A stretch of DNA of 64,000 bases from Rathayibacter sp. SW19 (GTDB taxonomy: Bacteria > Actinomycetota > Actinomycetes > Actinomycetales > Microbacteriaceae), in assembly GCF_030866825.1 (NCBI RefSeq), contig NZ_CP133020.1:124001-188000 (forward strand). Direction: 5' to 3'. The translations under genes and the position numbers were made by a program. Shown one piece after another: positions 1-8,517 of the stretch. The notes beneath the pieces are model-generated. The model saw only the letters and a program-made list of their open reading frames with translations, had not been told where the DNA came from and ran no database searches. The stretch's first letter is position 1, and the number at the start of each line of letters is the position of its first letter.

Positions 1-2
1 GA

Positions 3-545
3 GCCGGTCTCGCGCGAACGTTCCAGAACATCCGATTGTTCGGTGAGATGACGGCGCTCGAGAACGTCGTCGTCGGTCTGGATGCCCGGCACAAGACGAG
101 CGTTCCCGGTGCGCTGATCCGCTCGCGCCGGCACTATCGGGAGGAGAGCACCGCGATCGATCGTGCGTTAGCCCTGCTCGAGTTCGTCGGCATCGCGGAC
201 AGCGCCGAGCAGTTGTCGCGGCACCTGCCGTACGGTCACCAGCGGCGGCTCGAGATCGCGCGGGCGTTGGCGACGGACCCGAAGGTGCTCTGCCTCGATG
301 AGCCGGCTGCCGGCTTCAACCCGGCCGAGAAGGACGACCTGATGGATCTCATCCGGGCGATCCGGGCAGACGGTTACACGGTGCTCTTGATCGAGCATGA
401 CATGCGTCTGGTGATGGGCCTGACCGATCGCATTGTTGTGCTTGAATTCGGCAAGAAGATTGCGGACGGCGCGCCCGAGGTCGTGCGTGAAGACCCGGCC
501 GTGATCGCGGCCTATCTGGGGGTGCCCGATGACGAATTTGCCTGA
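3..545 (+). CDS. livG: Branched-chain amino acid ABC transporter ATP-binding protein, LivG type (5' truncated by window)
   Basis: Cytoplasmic ATPase of a Liv/HAA-type importer. The reading frame is open from base 3, so the Walker A part lies outside the window. Visible are the Q-loop stretch GLARTFQNIRLF at the edge, the degenerate signature YGHQRRLEIARALA, Walker B VLCLDEPAAG, and the H-loop LLIEHDMRLV. The LivG hallmark GLARTFQN and the LivF-type partner immediately downstream support the subfamily. It overlaps the next gene by 17 bp, so translation is probably coupled. Substrate is inferred from the family only; some members take up amides, urea or aromatic acids. Confidence 0.93.
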   Translation, partial: AGLARTFQNIRLFGEMTALENVVVGLDARHKTSVPGALIRSRRHYREESTAIDRALALLEFVGIADSAEQLSRHLPYGHQRRLEIARALATDPKVLCLDEPAAGFNPAEKDDLMDLIRAIRADGYTVLLIEHDMRLVMGLTDRIVVLEFGKKIADGAPEVVREDPAVIAAYLGVPDDEFA

Positions 546-1320
546 TTCGACTGTTCCTGCGTTGAACTTGCCGGCGTCGAACTTGCCAGCGTCGAGTGCG
601 CCTGCGACCGTTCTGCTTGAGTTGAAAGACGTCTCGGTGCACTACGGACGCATCAGGGCGCTCAACAACATCTCGTTCTCGGTGAACCAGGGCGAAATCG
701 TCAGTCTGATCGGCGCGAACGGCGCAGGCAAGACAACAACGATGAAGACGATCTCCGGGCTGCTCGCACTGTCGACGGGTTCGATCACGTTCGACGGCGA
801 GGACATCACCAAGCTCAAGGCGCATCTGCGTGTCGTTCGCGGCATCTCACAGGCGCCGGAGGGCCGGGGAATCTTCCCGGGCATGACGGTGGCGGAGAAC
901 CTCGACATGGGCACGTTCGGCCGCAAGGACCGCACGGGAGTCACCGATGATCTGGAACGTGTGTTCACGCTGTTTCCGCGATTGCAGGAGCGGCGCACCC
1001 AGGTTGGCGGCACGATGTCCGGAGGTGAGCAGCAGATGCTGGCCATCGGGCGAGCGCTGATGTCCCGGCCACGACTGCTTCTGCTGGACGAGCCGTCGAT
1101 GGGGCTCGCGCCGCAGTTCATCCGCCAGATCTTCAAGATCATCACGGAGATCAACGAGCAGGGCACCACGGTGCTTCTCGTCGAGCAGAACGCGAACCAG
1201 GCTTTGAACAGGGCGCACCGCGCGTTCGCGCTGGAGACCGGCGAGATCACCTACTCCGGCACGGGCAAGGAACTGCTGGCGAACCCAGCGATCAAGGAGA
1301 TCTACCTCGGCGTCGCGTAG
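529..1320 (+). CDS. livF: Branched-chain amino acid ABC transporter ATP-binding protein, LivF type
   Basis: Second ATPase of the Liv-type importer, 263 aa. Walker A GANGAGKTTT lies at about residues 62-71, followed by signature MSGGEQQML, Walker B LLLLDEPSMGL and H-loop LLVEQN. The family normally begins close to the segment LLELKDVSVHYG; here about 28 extra N-terminal residues precede it and contain a duplicated five-residue unit (NLPAS, two 15-bp copies at 565-594). A later start is therefore possible, but the ATG at 529 overlaps livG and fits coupling. It closes the transporter operon; a palindromic-repeat fragment and a convergent gene follow. Confidence 0.93.
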   Translation: MTNLPDSTVPALNLPASNLPASSAPATVLLELKDVSVHYGRIRALNNISFSVNQGEIVSLIGANGAGKTTTMKTISGLLALSTGSITFDGEDITKLKAHLRVVRGISQAPEGRGIFPGMTVAENLDMGTFGRKDRTGVTDDLERVFTLFPRLQERRTQVGGTMSGGEQQMLAIGRALMSRPRLLLLDEPSMGLAPQFIRQIFKIITEINEQGTTVLLVEQNANQALNRAHRAFALETGEITYSGTGKELLANPAIKEIYLGVA

Positions 1321-1359
1321 CCCGCTCGATCGCTGCCCGAGGCCGACGCGTTGAGTCGT

Positions 1360-1395
1360 GGTTTCGAGACACTCGCTGGCGCTCGTTCCTCAACC
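1360..1395. repeat. Fragment of the interspersed palindromic repeat
   Basis: The stretch reads GTTTCGAGACactcgctggc then gctcgttcctcaacc, a variant of the TCTCGAGAC/GGTTGAGG repeat seen at several other places in the window. It sits between the convergent genes livF and the DUF4232 gene, and supplies the TGA stop of the latter (1390-1392, minus strand). Confidence 0.6.
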
Positions 1396-2058
1396 GGCAG
1401 GCAGCACCGGTTGCACGGTCAGCAGCGAGACATCCTTGTTGCTGCACGCCGACAGGCCGGTAGTTTTCACGAACACAGCCTCGAAGGAGTGCGGCGGGTA
1501 GACCCGAAGCCCGTCGGCAGGCACGACGGTGCAGTTGCTCTCCAGCTGCGCGTTGACGATCTTCAGCGGAGCGTGAACGACGCCGCCCGGCTTCAGCGTG
1601 TTCTGCACAATTGCCACGGAGCTGTCTTCGGCTGCAGCGGCACCGAGCTGGGTGCCGTTGCCGTCGCCGACGAAGGAGACGCCAGGGAAGCCGTGGAGTT
1701 CGCACGGCGTCGATCCGGTGTTGGTGAACAGGATCGGAACGAGCTCGCTGCCTGCTGCGCCGTTCGGCTGCCCGAGAGTCACCGAAAGCTGGCTGACCGT
1801 GCAGCGCGCGACTGCGGGGCTGGTTGTCGCGGTCGATGTCGGCGATGAGCTCGGCGTCGATGGTGCGCTCGTCACCGGGGTGCCGGTCGGCGAGGTCGCC
1901 GGCGCGGCGTTGTTCATCGATACGACCACCAGAACGACGATCAATCCGAGCAGAACAACGGCGAGGGCGACGATCGTGATGATCAGACCGGTGCGCCGCG
2001 GCTTCGGATTCCCGTTGCCCGGGTTCATGCCGTCTGGTCTCATCCCAGCTGTACTCAC
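1390..2058 (-). CDS. DUF4232-domain secreted/membrane-anchored protein
   Basis: 222 aa. A short Pro/Asn-rich cytoplasmic N-terminus is followed by one hydrophobic helix at about residues 24-46, a Thr/Ser/Pro-rich linker to about residue 82, and a globular domain starting RCTVSQLSV that matches actinobacterial DUF4232 proteins. The helix without an obvious lipobox suggests an anchored extracytoplasmic protein. It is the last gene of a probable three-gene minus-strand operon, 24 bp behind the MprF-like gene, so a cell-envelope role is inferred. The molecular function of DUF4232 is unknown. Its stop codon falls inside the flanking repeat. Confidence 0.82.
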   Translation of the reverse strand: MSTAGMRPDGMNPGNGNPKPRRTGLIITIVALAVVLLGLIVVLVVVSMNNAAPATSPTGTPVTSAPSTPSSSPTSTATTSPAVARCTVSQLSVTLGQPNGAAGSELVPILFTNTGSTPCELHGFPGVSFVGDGNGTQLGAAAAEDSSVAIVQNTLKPGGVVHAPLKIVNAQLESNCTVVPADGLRVYPPHSFEAVFVKTTGLSACSNKDVSLLTVQPVLPAG

Positions 2059-2082
2059 GTTGTCTACTCGTCTCCTCGAGGG

Positions 2083-4629
2083 CTATTTCCTGGGGCTCAT
2101 CAGAGTCTTCGCGAGTGCCAGATACTCCGCGGCGGATGCGTCTGGTAGATACGCCTTGCCGATCGCCGACCCGATGGCGGCCAGCGCGACCGGGTCAGGG
2201 TAGGCCATGTACATCGTCGCGTAGGTCGGATTGAACTTGCTCTTGAATTTGAACAGCGACGAGAAGCCATACGCGGGCTCCAGCGTCTTCGCCAGAAACT
2301 CGAGCAGGCGCGTCATCGCCGTCTCCTCGGCCGGTGGTCCGCCGGGTGTGCTCGGCTTGGTCGCAAGCGGCGCACCCGACAGGCTGAGCACCTCCACTCC
2401 CTCTTTCTGCATGTGCAGCGCGGCTGAGGCGATTACGTACTCCATGATCAGCGGTATCGTCTCGTCGCCACGGCGCATGAAATCGATGGTCCAGCCGACC
2501 ACTTCGCCGTCCCGGTAGCTGGGCAGCCAACTGGTGATCGCCTGCATTCTGCCGTCCGGGCCGATCGCAAGGAACAATCGCACATCAGGATCCTTCAGTT
2601 CCTCCATGCCGCCCAGCGTGAAGCCCATCTCAGGCAACTCTTTCTCAGACACCCACTGCTCGCTGATCGCGTTGATCTGAGCCGCAAGCGGCAGCGGAAG
2701 GTCATGCCACGTGGTCCACAGGGTGGTCATGTTCTCCTTGATGCCACGATTGAGACCCTGGCGCACCTTCTGCCAGGGCTTGCCTGCCATATCCAGCGTG
2801 ATCGGATGCATGAGCGTCTCCTCGCCGACGGACATCGAGTCCCAGCCCAGTTCAGTGAACGTCGGGAGGTGTTCCTCATGGAAGCTGTAGAAAACCGGAG
2901 TCCAACTGCGTGCGTCGCAGTATGCGACGAACTCTCGGATTGTCTGGGCTGCACGAGCGGGTGCGCAGACCGGGTCGGAGAGGGCGATCGCGATGCGGTT
3001 GATCACCCGGTAGGCGACGGCAGCCTCGGCGTCGTCGCTGAACCAGTACACGTTTCCCGGCCAGGTGCCCATGAAGCCGAGCGTGCCGCCGCCGTGCTGC
3101 TTGAGCAGCTCACGGAACCGCCTGCCTTCCGTGCTGGTGCGTCGTGCGACCGAGGTCGTGCGATACCGACGGAGTGTCGCGAGGATGAACACGATCCAGA
3201 AGATCGGGCCGACCCAGCGGTAGATGAACAGCGTGACGGATGCCTGCGGCACGATCACGGCGCCGAATCCGCTGTCGAATCCAGTCGGTGTGAATCGTCG
3301 TACCGAATCGATCAGCAGCTCCCCGAAGCTGGCGTGCGGCACGTAGCCGCTCAGCGTGATCGCACCGGCTACCAGATAGGCGGCGACGAGCACGACGAAT
3401 GCCACGATAATTGTTGTCCAGTATTCACGAACGGCCGCAGTGGGGGCCAGATTCAGAAATTGATGTCGGTTGATGATCACGAGCACCATCACGGCGATGG
3501 GTATGAGGGCACCGGCAAGCACCCAGAGCAGAGTCTCGTACTGCTGCACGTACTCGCGAGGTGTGTCCGCTTCCAGGGTCACGTTTCCGAAGATGACGGT
3601 GAGCACGGAGAGCAGGAACAGCCCGGCGTTCACCACGATTGCGAGCACGTATGCGTAGCGTCGGCCTACTCTCAACCCGACCGCCGCTGTGATGAGCAGA
3701 GCAAGCGGCACCAGGCTGAGAAGGATCGGGCCGAGACCCCGGGCGCTCACCAGCGTAAGTTCGCGATCGCACGACGGGGAATAGTGGATCGCGCAGGCCT
3801 GCACAATCACTCGTGCGTGAGTAAGTTGCAATAGGTCGCTGATAAACGACAGCGGGCCGGTGCCGTTGTCGGAGAAAAGTGCGGTCAGGGGTCCGAATCC
3901 GGACACCGCGACGATCATGGCCACCAGGTTGCGGGTTTCAGCGTGCGAACTGTGATGCCATGGTCTGTGCAATGGTGTGCGGCTCATGAATGAGCCCATC
4001 CACAGGCCCAGCACCGCCGCCAGCAGGCGATAGAAGTTGTCCGAGTCGCCGTTGTAGAGCACGAACATGATGACGAATGCGAACGTGACTACCCGGATCC
4101 GTCGTCGCCACAGCGCCCGCGCGAACGCGCTGGCCGTGATCAACGCTCCGATGATGCCGACCGTCGGATCCAGCACCAGGTCGACCGACGAGTTCGTCGC
4201 CCAGAGTTCACCGATCGCGAGAGCACCCCACTGAATGAAGACGCCGAGGATAGCGCCTACCAGGCCGGTCGCGACGAAAGCGATAACCGCCCGCGCCGTG
4301 CCGAGCAGGCGTTCAGCCAGGGCGAAGAGCGTCAGGGAGAACACGACGCACACGACGAGCTGGAACAGATCGTTCGGCACAAACAGGCTTGTGAACGGAG
4401 TCCACCACTGGCCCTGATCGATCGTGCTCGTGACGCCGGCTGCCCAGCGCAGTGCGTCGCTGCCCTGCGCAGTCGACGGCGCGAACATCGTGCCGGTCAA
4501 GATCGACGTGATGATGACGATGATCGCGAGCCCGACGCTCGCCGGCGCCGTGCGCAGATAGCGGATGACGACGCCGCGGCGTTTGCGGCCGCTTGCTACC
4601 GTCACATCATCCTGTTGCGTGGTCGTCAT
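2083..4629 (-). CDS. MprF-like aminoacyl-phosphatidylglycerol synthase with rhomboid-like membrane N-terminus
   Basis: 848 aa. The first half is hydrophobic with many helices and includes a rhomboid-like section at about residues 60-220; I do not see a GxSG catalytic motif there, so proteolysis is unlikely. From about residue 500 the DUF2156/LPG_synthase_C domain follows, with LKQHGGGTLGFMGTWPGN near its start and SLSGAPLA near its end. This domain transfers an amino acid from aminoacyl-tRNA to phosphatidylglycerol, which lowers negative surface charge. Which amino acid is used cannot be read from sequence. It lies 53 bp behind an esterase gene on the same strand; paired lipid-aminoacylation and hydrolase genes are known in Corynebacterium, which supports a joint role. 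Confidence 0.85.
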   Translation of the reverse strand: MTTTQQDDVTVASGRKRRGVVIRYLRTAPASVGLAIIVIITSILTGTMFAPSTAQGSDALRWAAGVTSTIDQGQWWTPFTSLFVPNDLFQLVVCVVFSLTLFALAERLLGTARAVIAFVATGLVGAILGVFIQWGALAIGELWATNSSVDLVLDPTVGIIGALITASAFARALWRRRIRVVTFAFVIMFVLYNGDSDNFYRLLAAVLGLWMGSFMSRTPLHRPWHHSSHAETRNLVAMIVAVSGFGPLTALFSDNGTGPLSFISDLLQLTHARVIVQACAIHYSPSCDRELTLVSARGLGPILLSLVPLALLITAAVGLRVGRRYAYVLAIVVNAGLFLLSVLTVIFGNVTLEADTPREYVQQYETLLWVLAGALIPIAVMVLVIINRHQFLNLAPTAAVREYWTTIIVAFVVLVAAYLVAGAITLSGYVPHASFGELLIDSVRRFTPTGFDSGFGAVIVPQASVTLFIYRWVGPIFWIVFILATLRRYRTTSVARRTSTEGRRFRELLKQHGGGTLGFMGTWPGNVYWFSDDAEAAVAYRVINRIAIALSDPVCAPARAAQTIREFVAYCDARSWTPVFYSFHEEHLPTFTELGWDSMSVGEETLMHPITLDMAGKPWQKVRQGLNRGIKENMTTLWTTWHDLPLPLAAQINAISEQWVSEKELPEMGFTLGGMEELKDPDVRLFLAIGPDGRMQAITSWLPSYRDGEVVGWTIDFMRRGDETIPLIMEYVIASAALHMQKEGVEVLSLSGAPLATKPSTPGGPPAEETAMTRLLEFLAKTLEPAYGFSSLFKFKSKFNPTYATMYMAYPDPVALAAIGSAIGKAYLPDASAAEYLALAKTLMSPRK

Positions 4630-4682
4630 GATCCCTCATTGTTCCTCGATATGTGCTGGTTCCTCGATGACATGCTGGTGCA

Positions 4683-5990
4683 TCACTTGCTGAGGCCCAG
4701 TCGCGGGTACAGCACCTCGAAGCCCTTCTCCAGGCCGCCGTTCAATGCGTCGACGACGTGGCCCGCGCCGGGCACGACGTAGTAGGTGGTGGCGAATCCG
4801 GCCGCCTCCGCCGCCTTCGCGTTGCGTTCAACTCCGGGGATGAAACCAGGATCGTTGCCGCCGACCGTGAAAATCGCCAGCGACTTCGTGTAGGCGCCGG
4901 GGTGAGCCTTCAGGATGCTTGTCGGCTTGGCCGCGTCGAACGCCGCCTGGTTGCCCCCGAACGCGTCTCGGATTGTTTGCGCCTGGATCTCGACGCCGGG
5001 GAACTCGTCACCGGAGATCACCAGAGCGTTGCCCCAGAGCGTCGGAGACTGTGCGGCGAACTTGAACGCGCATGCTCCGCCGTTCGAGTAGCCCGCGATC
5101 GTCCAGTACTGGGGTGACGACAAGATGTTCAGGTGGGATTTGGCCCAGTTGACGACGTCTTCGTTGATGTAGGTCTGGGCGTTGCCGAGCTTGGGCGAAT
5201 CGGTGCACGCCGGATCGATATTCGCGCCGGTGATCTGATCTGCCACGATCGCGATAGGAGCCAACCCCTCGTGCGCGGCAGCGTACTTGTCGAGCACGGC
5301 TGCGATGAAGCTCGGGTCAGGGTTGCCTGGGTAGCCCATCATCAACACGACCAGCGGAAGCGCGGGTGCGTTCGCGACCTGGGCTGCCGGCGGAAGGTAG
5401 AGCGAAGCATCACGGGCGGGGAAGTGCGACAGTGTGTTCGGGATTGCGTCTTTACCCGTCAGCAGGCCGACCTTGCCGGTCTTGGGCATGTTTGCTGGCG
5501 GATGCCAGCGCGCATACAGGGGGCCCGTCGGCTGAGCGCTCGGCGTATTGGTGTGCGGGCCCACATTGATCGCATCGCCGCTCGCGATTCCGAACAGCGA
5601 CCCGACGGTCTGGTTCAGCCCGAAGAACGCATTGACCCCAAGCGTGCCTGTGATCACCAGCAGCACGATCGAGATCGCGGCGATCACCTTGCGCCACCAA
5701 CGGGAAGACCAGAGGTTGACGATCGCGAGACCGACGGCGGCGAACGTCGCGATGATCCAGACGTCTGCGGTGAACGGCAGCGGCATTCCGAATGCGTCGA
5801 GCACGTCGACCAGGAGCACGGTGACCGCGCCGATGACCGCTCCCGCCAGAATACCGACCAGCGCCGTCGCGATCCACCGTGCGGTCGGCCGCCGGATGAT
5901 CAGGTACAGGACAGCGGCGATGCTCAGAACGTAGAAGGTCGCGAGCAGGGGAGTGTTGACGATGTTGATCGAGAGCAGCGCATTGGTCAC
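4683..5990 (-). CDS. Membrane-anchored alpha/beta-hydrolase (esterase family)
   Basis: 435 aa. About four membrane helices occupy residues 10-130, then an extracytoplasmic alpha/beta-hydrolase domain of the antigen-85/esterase-D type. The nucleophile elbow is GYSNGG at about residue 300 and the catalytic His is probably in GAGHVVDAL near residue 415. It is the first gene of the minus-strand group esterase, MprF-like synthase, DUF4232 protein. By context it may hydrolyse aminoacyl-lipids or another envelope ester; the substrate is inferred and untested. It is divergent from glyS across a 190-bp gap containing an AT-rich TATATC stretch. Confidence 0.8.
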   Translation of the reverse strand: MTNALLSINIVNTPLLATFYVLSIAAVLYLIIRRPTARWIATALVGILAGAVIGAVTVLLVDVLDAFGMPLPFTADVWIIATFAAVGLAIVNLWSSRWWRKVIAAISIVLLVITGTLGVNAFFGLNQTVGSLFGIASGDAINVGPHTNTPSAQPTGPLYARWHPPANMPKTGKVGLLTGKDAIPNTLSHFPARDASLYLPPAAQVANAPALPLVVLMMGYPGNPDPSFIAAVLDKYAAAHEGLAPIAIVADQITGANIDPACTDSPKLGNAQTYINEDVVNWAKSHLNILSSPQYWTIAGYSNGGACAFKFAAQSPTLWGNALVISGDEFPGVEIQAQTIRDAFGGNQAAFDAAKPTSILKAHPGAYTKSLAIFTVGGNDPGFIPGVERNAKAAEAAGFATTYYVVPGAGHVVDALNGGLEKGFEVLYPRLGLSK

Positions 5991-6179
5991 GTCAATTCCT
6001 TAACTGGGGTTGGCTCGACGAACCGCCCTCGCACCAATATATCGGCCGACGCCGTTCTGAGACAATGACACCCGGTGCGCGCCGTGCACTCGTGCGGTCG
6101 TCGAAAACGAAATTCGGTCCGATCAGTAGGATTGTGCGCAGTGGGCATCCCCTGCTTTCGTCCGGATCATTGGAGAACT

Positions 6180-7568
6180 ATGGCCGACCAGTCACGTCTC
6201 GACTCCGTCATCACGCTCGCGCAGCACCGCGGTTTCGTGTTTCCCTCGGGTGATATTTACGGGGGCACGCGATCGGCTTGGGATTACGGCCCGCTGGGGG
6301 TTGAGCTGAAGGAGAACATCAAGCGTCAGTGGTGGAACACCTTCGTGCGTGGCCGCGGTGACATGGTCGGGCTCGATTCCGCCGTGATACTGCCCACCCC
6401 GGTCTGGGAGGCGTCGGGTCACGTGAAGGTTTTCAGCGACCCACTGACTGAGTCGCTCATCACCCACAAGCGATATCGAGCCGACCACTTGTTCGAGGCG
6501 TATGAGGCCGAGCATGGCCACCCGCCCGCCAATGGCCTGGCGGACATAGCTGACCCTGAGCATCCGGACAAGGTGGGCCAGTGGACCGAGATCAAGCAGT
6601 TCTCCGGCCTGATGAAGACGTATCTCGGGGTGGTCGACGACGAGTCGGGGCTGCACTACCTGCGGCCTGAAACGGCGCAGGGGATCTTCACGAACTTCAA
6701 CACGGTGCTGCAGACCTCGCGTAAGAAGCCGCCCTTCGGCATCGGCCAGATCGGAAAGGCGTTCCGCAACGAGATCACGCCCGGCAACTTCATCTTCCGC
6801 ACTCGAGAGTTCGAGCAGATGGAGATCGAATTCTTCGTGGAGCCCGGCACAGACGACCAGTGGCAAGAAACCTGGATGGAGCTGTGCTGGAAATGGTTCA
6901 TCGACTTGGGAATGACGGCAGAAAACATTCGCTGGTTCGAGCACCCGAAAGACAAACTCGCGCACTACTCGAAACGCACTGTCGATATCGAGTACCGGTT
7001 CAACTTCACAGGCGGCGAGTGGGGCGAACTGATGGGCGTTGCGAACCGCACCGACTACGACGTCAAGGTGCACGCCGAGTCATCCGGCAAAGATCTCAGC
7101 TACTTCGACCAGCAGAAGAACGAGCGCTACATCCCCTACGTGATCGAGCCGTCGTTCGGATTGACACGTGCGCTGATGGCCTTCCTTGTAGACGCGTATG
7201 AGGAGGAAGAAGTGCCGAACGCCAAGGGCGGCGTTGACAAGCGCACGGTGCTGCACCTGGATCCGCGACTGGCTCCGGTGAAGGTAGCCGTGCTGCCTCT
7301 GTCCCGCAACGAGGCACTGTCGCCGACGGCTCGGCGACTTGCCGACGAGCTGCGCGCGAGTTGGAACGTCGACTTCGATGACTCCGGCGCGATCGGTCGG
7401 CGCTATCGTCGCCAAGACGAGATCGGCACGCCGTTCTGCGTGACCGTCGACTTCGACTCCCTCGAGGACAGCGCGGTTACCGTGCGGGACCGCGACACGA
7501 TGAAGCAGGAGCGCATCGCCATCGATGGGCTGCACGCCTACTTGGCTGACCAATTGAAGGGCGCGTAG
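6180..7568 (+). CDS. glyS: Glycine--tRNA ligase (homodimeric class II type)
   Basis: 462 aa from the ATG at 6180. Charges tRNA-Gly with glycine in the cytoplasm. The N-terminus RGFVFPSGDIYGG is diagnostic for the eukaryote/actinobacterial alpha2 GlyRS; motif 2 includes GKAFRNEI and FRTREFEQME, motif 3 IEPSFGLTRALMAF, and the C-terminal anticodon-binding domain starts near VKVAVLPL. The frame is open further upstream, but a GGAG ribosome site at 6172-6175 stands just before 6180 and the resulting length is normal for the family. It converges with a UPF0126 gene 10 bp downstream. Confidence 0.97.
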   Translation: MADQSRLDSVITLAQHRGFVFPSGDIYGGTRSAWDYGPLGVELKENIKRQWWNTFVRGRGDMVGLDSAVILPTPVWEASGHVKVFSDPLTESLITHKRYRADHLFEAYEAEHGHPPANGLADIADPEHPDKVGQWTEIKQFSGLMKTYLGVVDDESGLHYLRPETAQGIFTNFNTVLQTSRKKPPFGIGQIGKAFRNEITPGNFIFRTREFEQMEIEFFVEPGTDDQWQETWMELCWKWFIDLGMTAENIRWFEHPKDKLAHYSKRTVDIEYRFNFTGGEWGELMGVANRTDYDVKVHAESSGKDLSYFDQQKNERYIPYVIEPSFGLTRALMAFLVDAYEEEEVPNAKGGVDKRTVLHLDPRLAPVKVAVLPLSRNEALSPTARRLADELRASWNVDFDDSGAIGRRYRRQDEIGTPFCVTVDFDSLEDSAVTVRDRDTMKQERIAIDGLHAYLADQLKGA

Positions 7569-7578
7569 CGGCGGCGAC

Positions 7579-8220
7579 TCACCGCAGAGTGGGTAGCTGC
7601 AAATCGAAAGCAACGGCGAGCAGGCGAATGCCGAAGCAGACGACGAAGCCGGCGGTCATCGCCGCCGTCGGTGGAACCTTGAATCGCAGCGCGACGCCGA
7701 CAACGAGCGAACCGGCGATCGCTGCCGTTGCGTAGACGTTCCCTGTGAGCACAGTGGGGAGCCGGTTCAAGAGCATGTCTCGCACGACGCCGCCTCCGAC
7801 GCCGGTGATCGTCCCCAGCGCCACGACGACCCACAGGTTGGAGCCGTGCGCCCAGGCCTTCTCGGCACCTGTAACGGCGAAGAGGGCCAGCGCCGCGGCA
7901 TCCGGAACGGTCAGCAGCCACGACGGTACGTCCGGCACGAGCGCGAACACGATGAAAGCCACGAGGCTTCCCGCGAACGCTGCGACGATGCGTGAAGGCG
8001 ATCGCAGAGCGGCAGGCGGTACGTCGCCAAGCAGCACATCGCGGATGATTCCGCCGACGAGAGCCGTGGAGAATCCGACGACGAGTATTCCGAGCAGATC
8101 CAGCCCCGAACGAGCACCGGCAGCCGCCCCTTCGAACCCGAAGAGGGCGGTGGCAGTGAGATCCGCAACCAGGTAGCTGCGCGCGGCGATGGACGTGCGC
8201 AGCGCCGTGACGGACGTCAT
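7579..8220 (-). CDS. UPF0126 / TRIC-type membrane protein (putative glycine transporter or cation channel)
   Basis: 213 aa, six to seven membrane helices in two homologous halves, each with the UPF0126 signature (FSTALVGGIIRDVLLGDVPP and TGVGGGVVRDMLLNR). Pfam names this family a glycine transporter because some members follow glycine riboswitches, while structural work groups it with trimeric intracellular cation channels; the true substrate is unsettled. Its tail-to-tail position 10 bp from glycyl-tRNA synthetase is a suggestive but unproven link to glycine. No riboswitch was seen upstream. Confidence 0.88.
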   Translation of the reverse strand: MTSVTALRTSIAARSYLVADLTATALFGFEGAAAGARSGLDLLGILVVGFSTALVGGIIRDVLLGDVPPAALRSPSRIVAAFAGSLVAFIVFALVPDVPSWLLTVPDAAALALFAVTGAEKAWAHGSNLWVVVALGTITGVGGGVVRDMLLNRLPTVLTGNVYATAAIAGSLVVGVALRFKVPPTAAMTAGFVVCFGIRLLAVAFDLQLPTLR

Positions 8221-8505
8221 GGTCCAGTATTACCGTGCGACCGCGCATCGAGCGTGAGCGACGGACCGATGACCCCGAAATGGCACTTCCGGTGCGGCTG
8301 CGAAGATCACGTGCGACACGTCGCCGGGTGATCGGCGGCGGGAGTTGTTCTGCAAAGTTTGTCAAAGTGTGGTGTCTGGCGCTAGCCTGAGAGCGCAACA
8401 CAGCGTGCGAGTGTGGTTCAACGTCAGAATGTCGGCCTTCCCGGTCGAAGATGCAGTGTTCAACTCCTGCCACTCGCTCCACCTCTTGCCCTTCTTGTCG
8501 GCCGC

Positions 8506-8511
8506 TAACAT
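8506..8511 (+). promoter_or_regulatory. -10 box (TAACAT) placed for leaderless transcription of the FAD oxidase
   Basis: TAACAT ends 6 nt before the ATG at 8518 and no ribosome-binding sequence is present, the arrangement of actinobacterial leaderless mRNAs. The rest of the 297-bp gap 8221-8517 holds another promoter-like pair, TTGTCA at 8359-8364 and TAGCCT at 8383-8388 with an 18-bp spacer, and nothing else recognisable. Confidence 0.5.
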
Positions 8512-8517
8512 GGCGAC

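Noticed and set aside
2704..3834. 376-codon plus-strand frame
   Set aside because: Antisense to the MprF-like gene, His/Arg/Asp-rich and without domain similarity.
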